Positions 63,928 to 64,000 of a DNA stretch of 64,000 nt are shown here, in pieces. Location of the stretch: positions 1 through 64,000 of the forward strand of contig NZ_NERV01000003.1 in assembly GCF_003063315.1 (NCBI RefSeq). Reading direction: 5' to 3'. The notes under the pieces were generated by a model. The model was not told where the DNA came from. It made no database searches and saw only the letters and a list, made by a program, of their open reading frames with translations. The position numbers and the translations under genes were made by a program. The DNA comes from Limnohabitans sp. T6-5 (GTDB lineage: Bacteria; Pseudomonadota; Gammaproteobacteria; Burkholderiales; Burkholderiaceae_C). Every line of letters starts with the position of its first letter. Position 1 is the first letter of the stretch.

Positions 63928-64000
63928 CATCAAAGCTCAACACATGGTTTAAAAACCTGACTTGTGAATTCCAAAAACTGACCGTCATCAGGTTTTTCAT
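63924..64000 (+). CDS. Partial ORF cut by window end
   Basis: It starts MTSKLNTWFKNLTCEF and is still open after 25 codons when the window ends. No function can be assigned. No Shine-Dalgarno was recognised, so translation, if real, may depend on the overlapping upstream ORF. Confidence 0.35.
   Translation, partial: MTSKLNTWFKNLTCEFQKLTVIRFF

Overview
The window looks like a stretch of chromosome from a betaproteobacterium, most likely a Burkholderiales member of the Comamonadaceae type. This is an inference from gene content: a single-chain fused indolepyruvate:ferredoxin oxidoreductase, a monomeric NADP isocitrate dehydrogenase, and the order mnmG-rsmG-LysE-LysE-parA-hydrolase-parB, with high G+C coding DNA. 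No rRNA, tRNA, transposase, prophage or CRISPR was found. The four parS-like sites and parAB place the right half near the replication origin, although dnaA is not in the window.

Layout. 0.1-2.4 kb: a Tat-exported PhoD-type phosphatase and a TetR regulator. 2.7-7.6 kb: an SMP-30 lactonase divergent from a periplasmic molybdenum hydroxylase (2Fe-2S subunit, Moco subunit, XdhC). 8.5-19.2 kb: an acyl-CoA dehydrogenase divergent from an unusual operon. That operon holds a TetR/acyl-CoA ligase fusion, a ribose-type ABC importer with two permeases (one fused to a beta-propeller), a second beta-propeller and a double ATPase. 19.4-23.5 kb: isocitrate dehydrogenase and a GMC oxidoreductase. 23.6-32.3 kb: a two-component pair divergent from a heavy-metal type RND efflux operon. 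32.4-37.7 kb: hemerythrin, a Cu(I) P-type ATPase, a copper-chaperone-like protein and small membrane or periplasmic proteins. 37.7-39.9 kb: a DnaA-box cluster and minCDE. 40-45.4 kb: amino-acid catabolism (indolepyruvate oxidoreductase, Lrp, glutamate dehydrogenase). 45.7-52 kb: the origin-proximal segregation cluster. 52-58 kb: two paralogous hybrid kinases, a LuxR regulator and an amidase. 59.2-63.8 kb: a GlcD-type dehydrogenase, then an ECF sigma/anti-sigma/caspase operon and a small secreted protein.

Two things stand out. First, there is a family of REP-like palindromes. Each copy has a GTAG foot followed by a hairpin with GTCGG/CCGAC stem ends. Copies pair as inverted doublets and are amplified into two tandem arrays, with a 126-bp period at 7.6-8.5 kb and a 131-bp period at 58.1-59.1 kb. 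Members occupy six of the seven convergent gene junctions and none of the seven divergent ones, and in two places the GTAG foot supplies a gene's stop codon. Second, the 10-19 kb operon combines two unusual fusions. Read together they suggest import of a lactone or sugar-like compound, ring opening and CoA activation under control of the fused TetR domain. The ECF sigma-anti-sigma-caspase operon is a third candidate system.

Functional names rest on motifs read by eye. No database search was possible, and start codons were chosen from Shine-Dalgarno position, signal peptides and overlaps.
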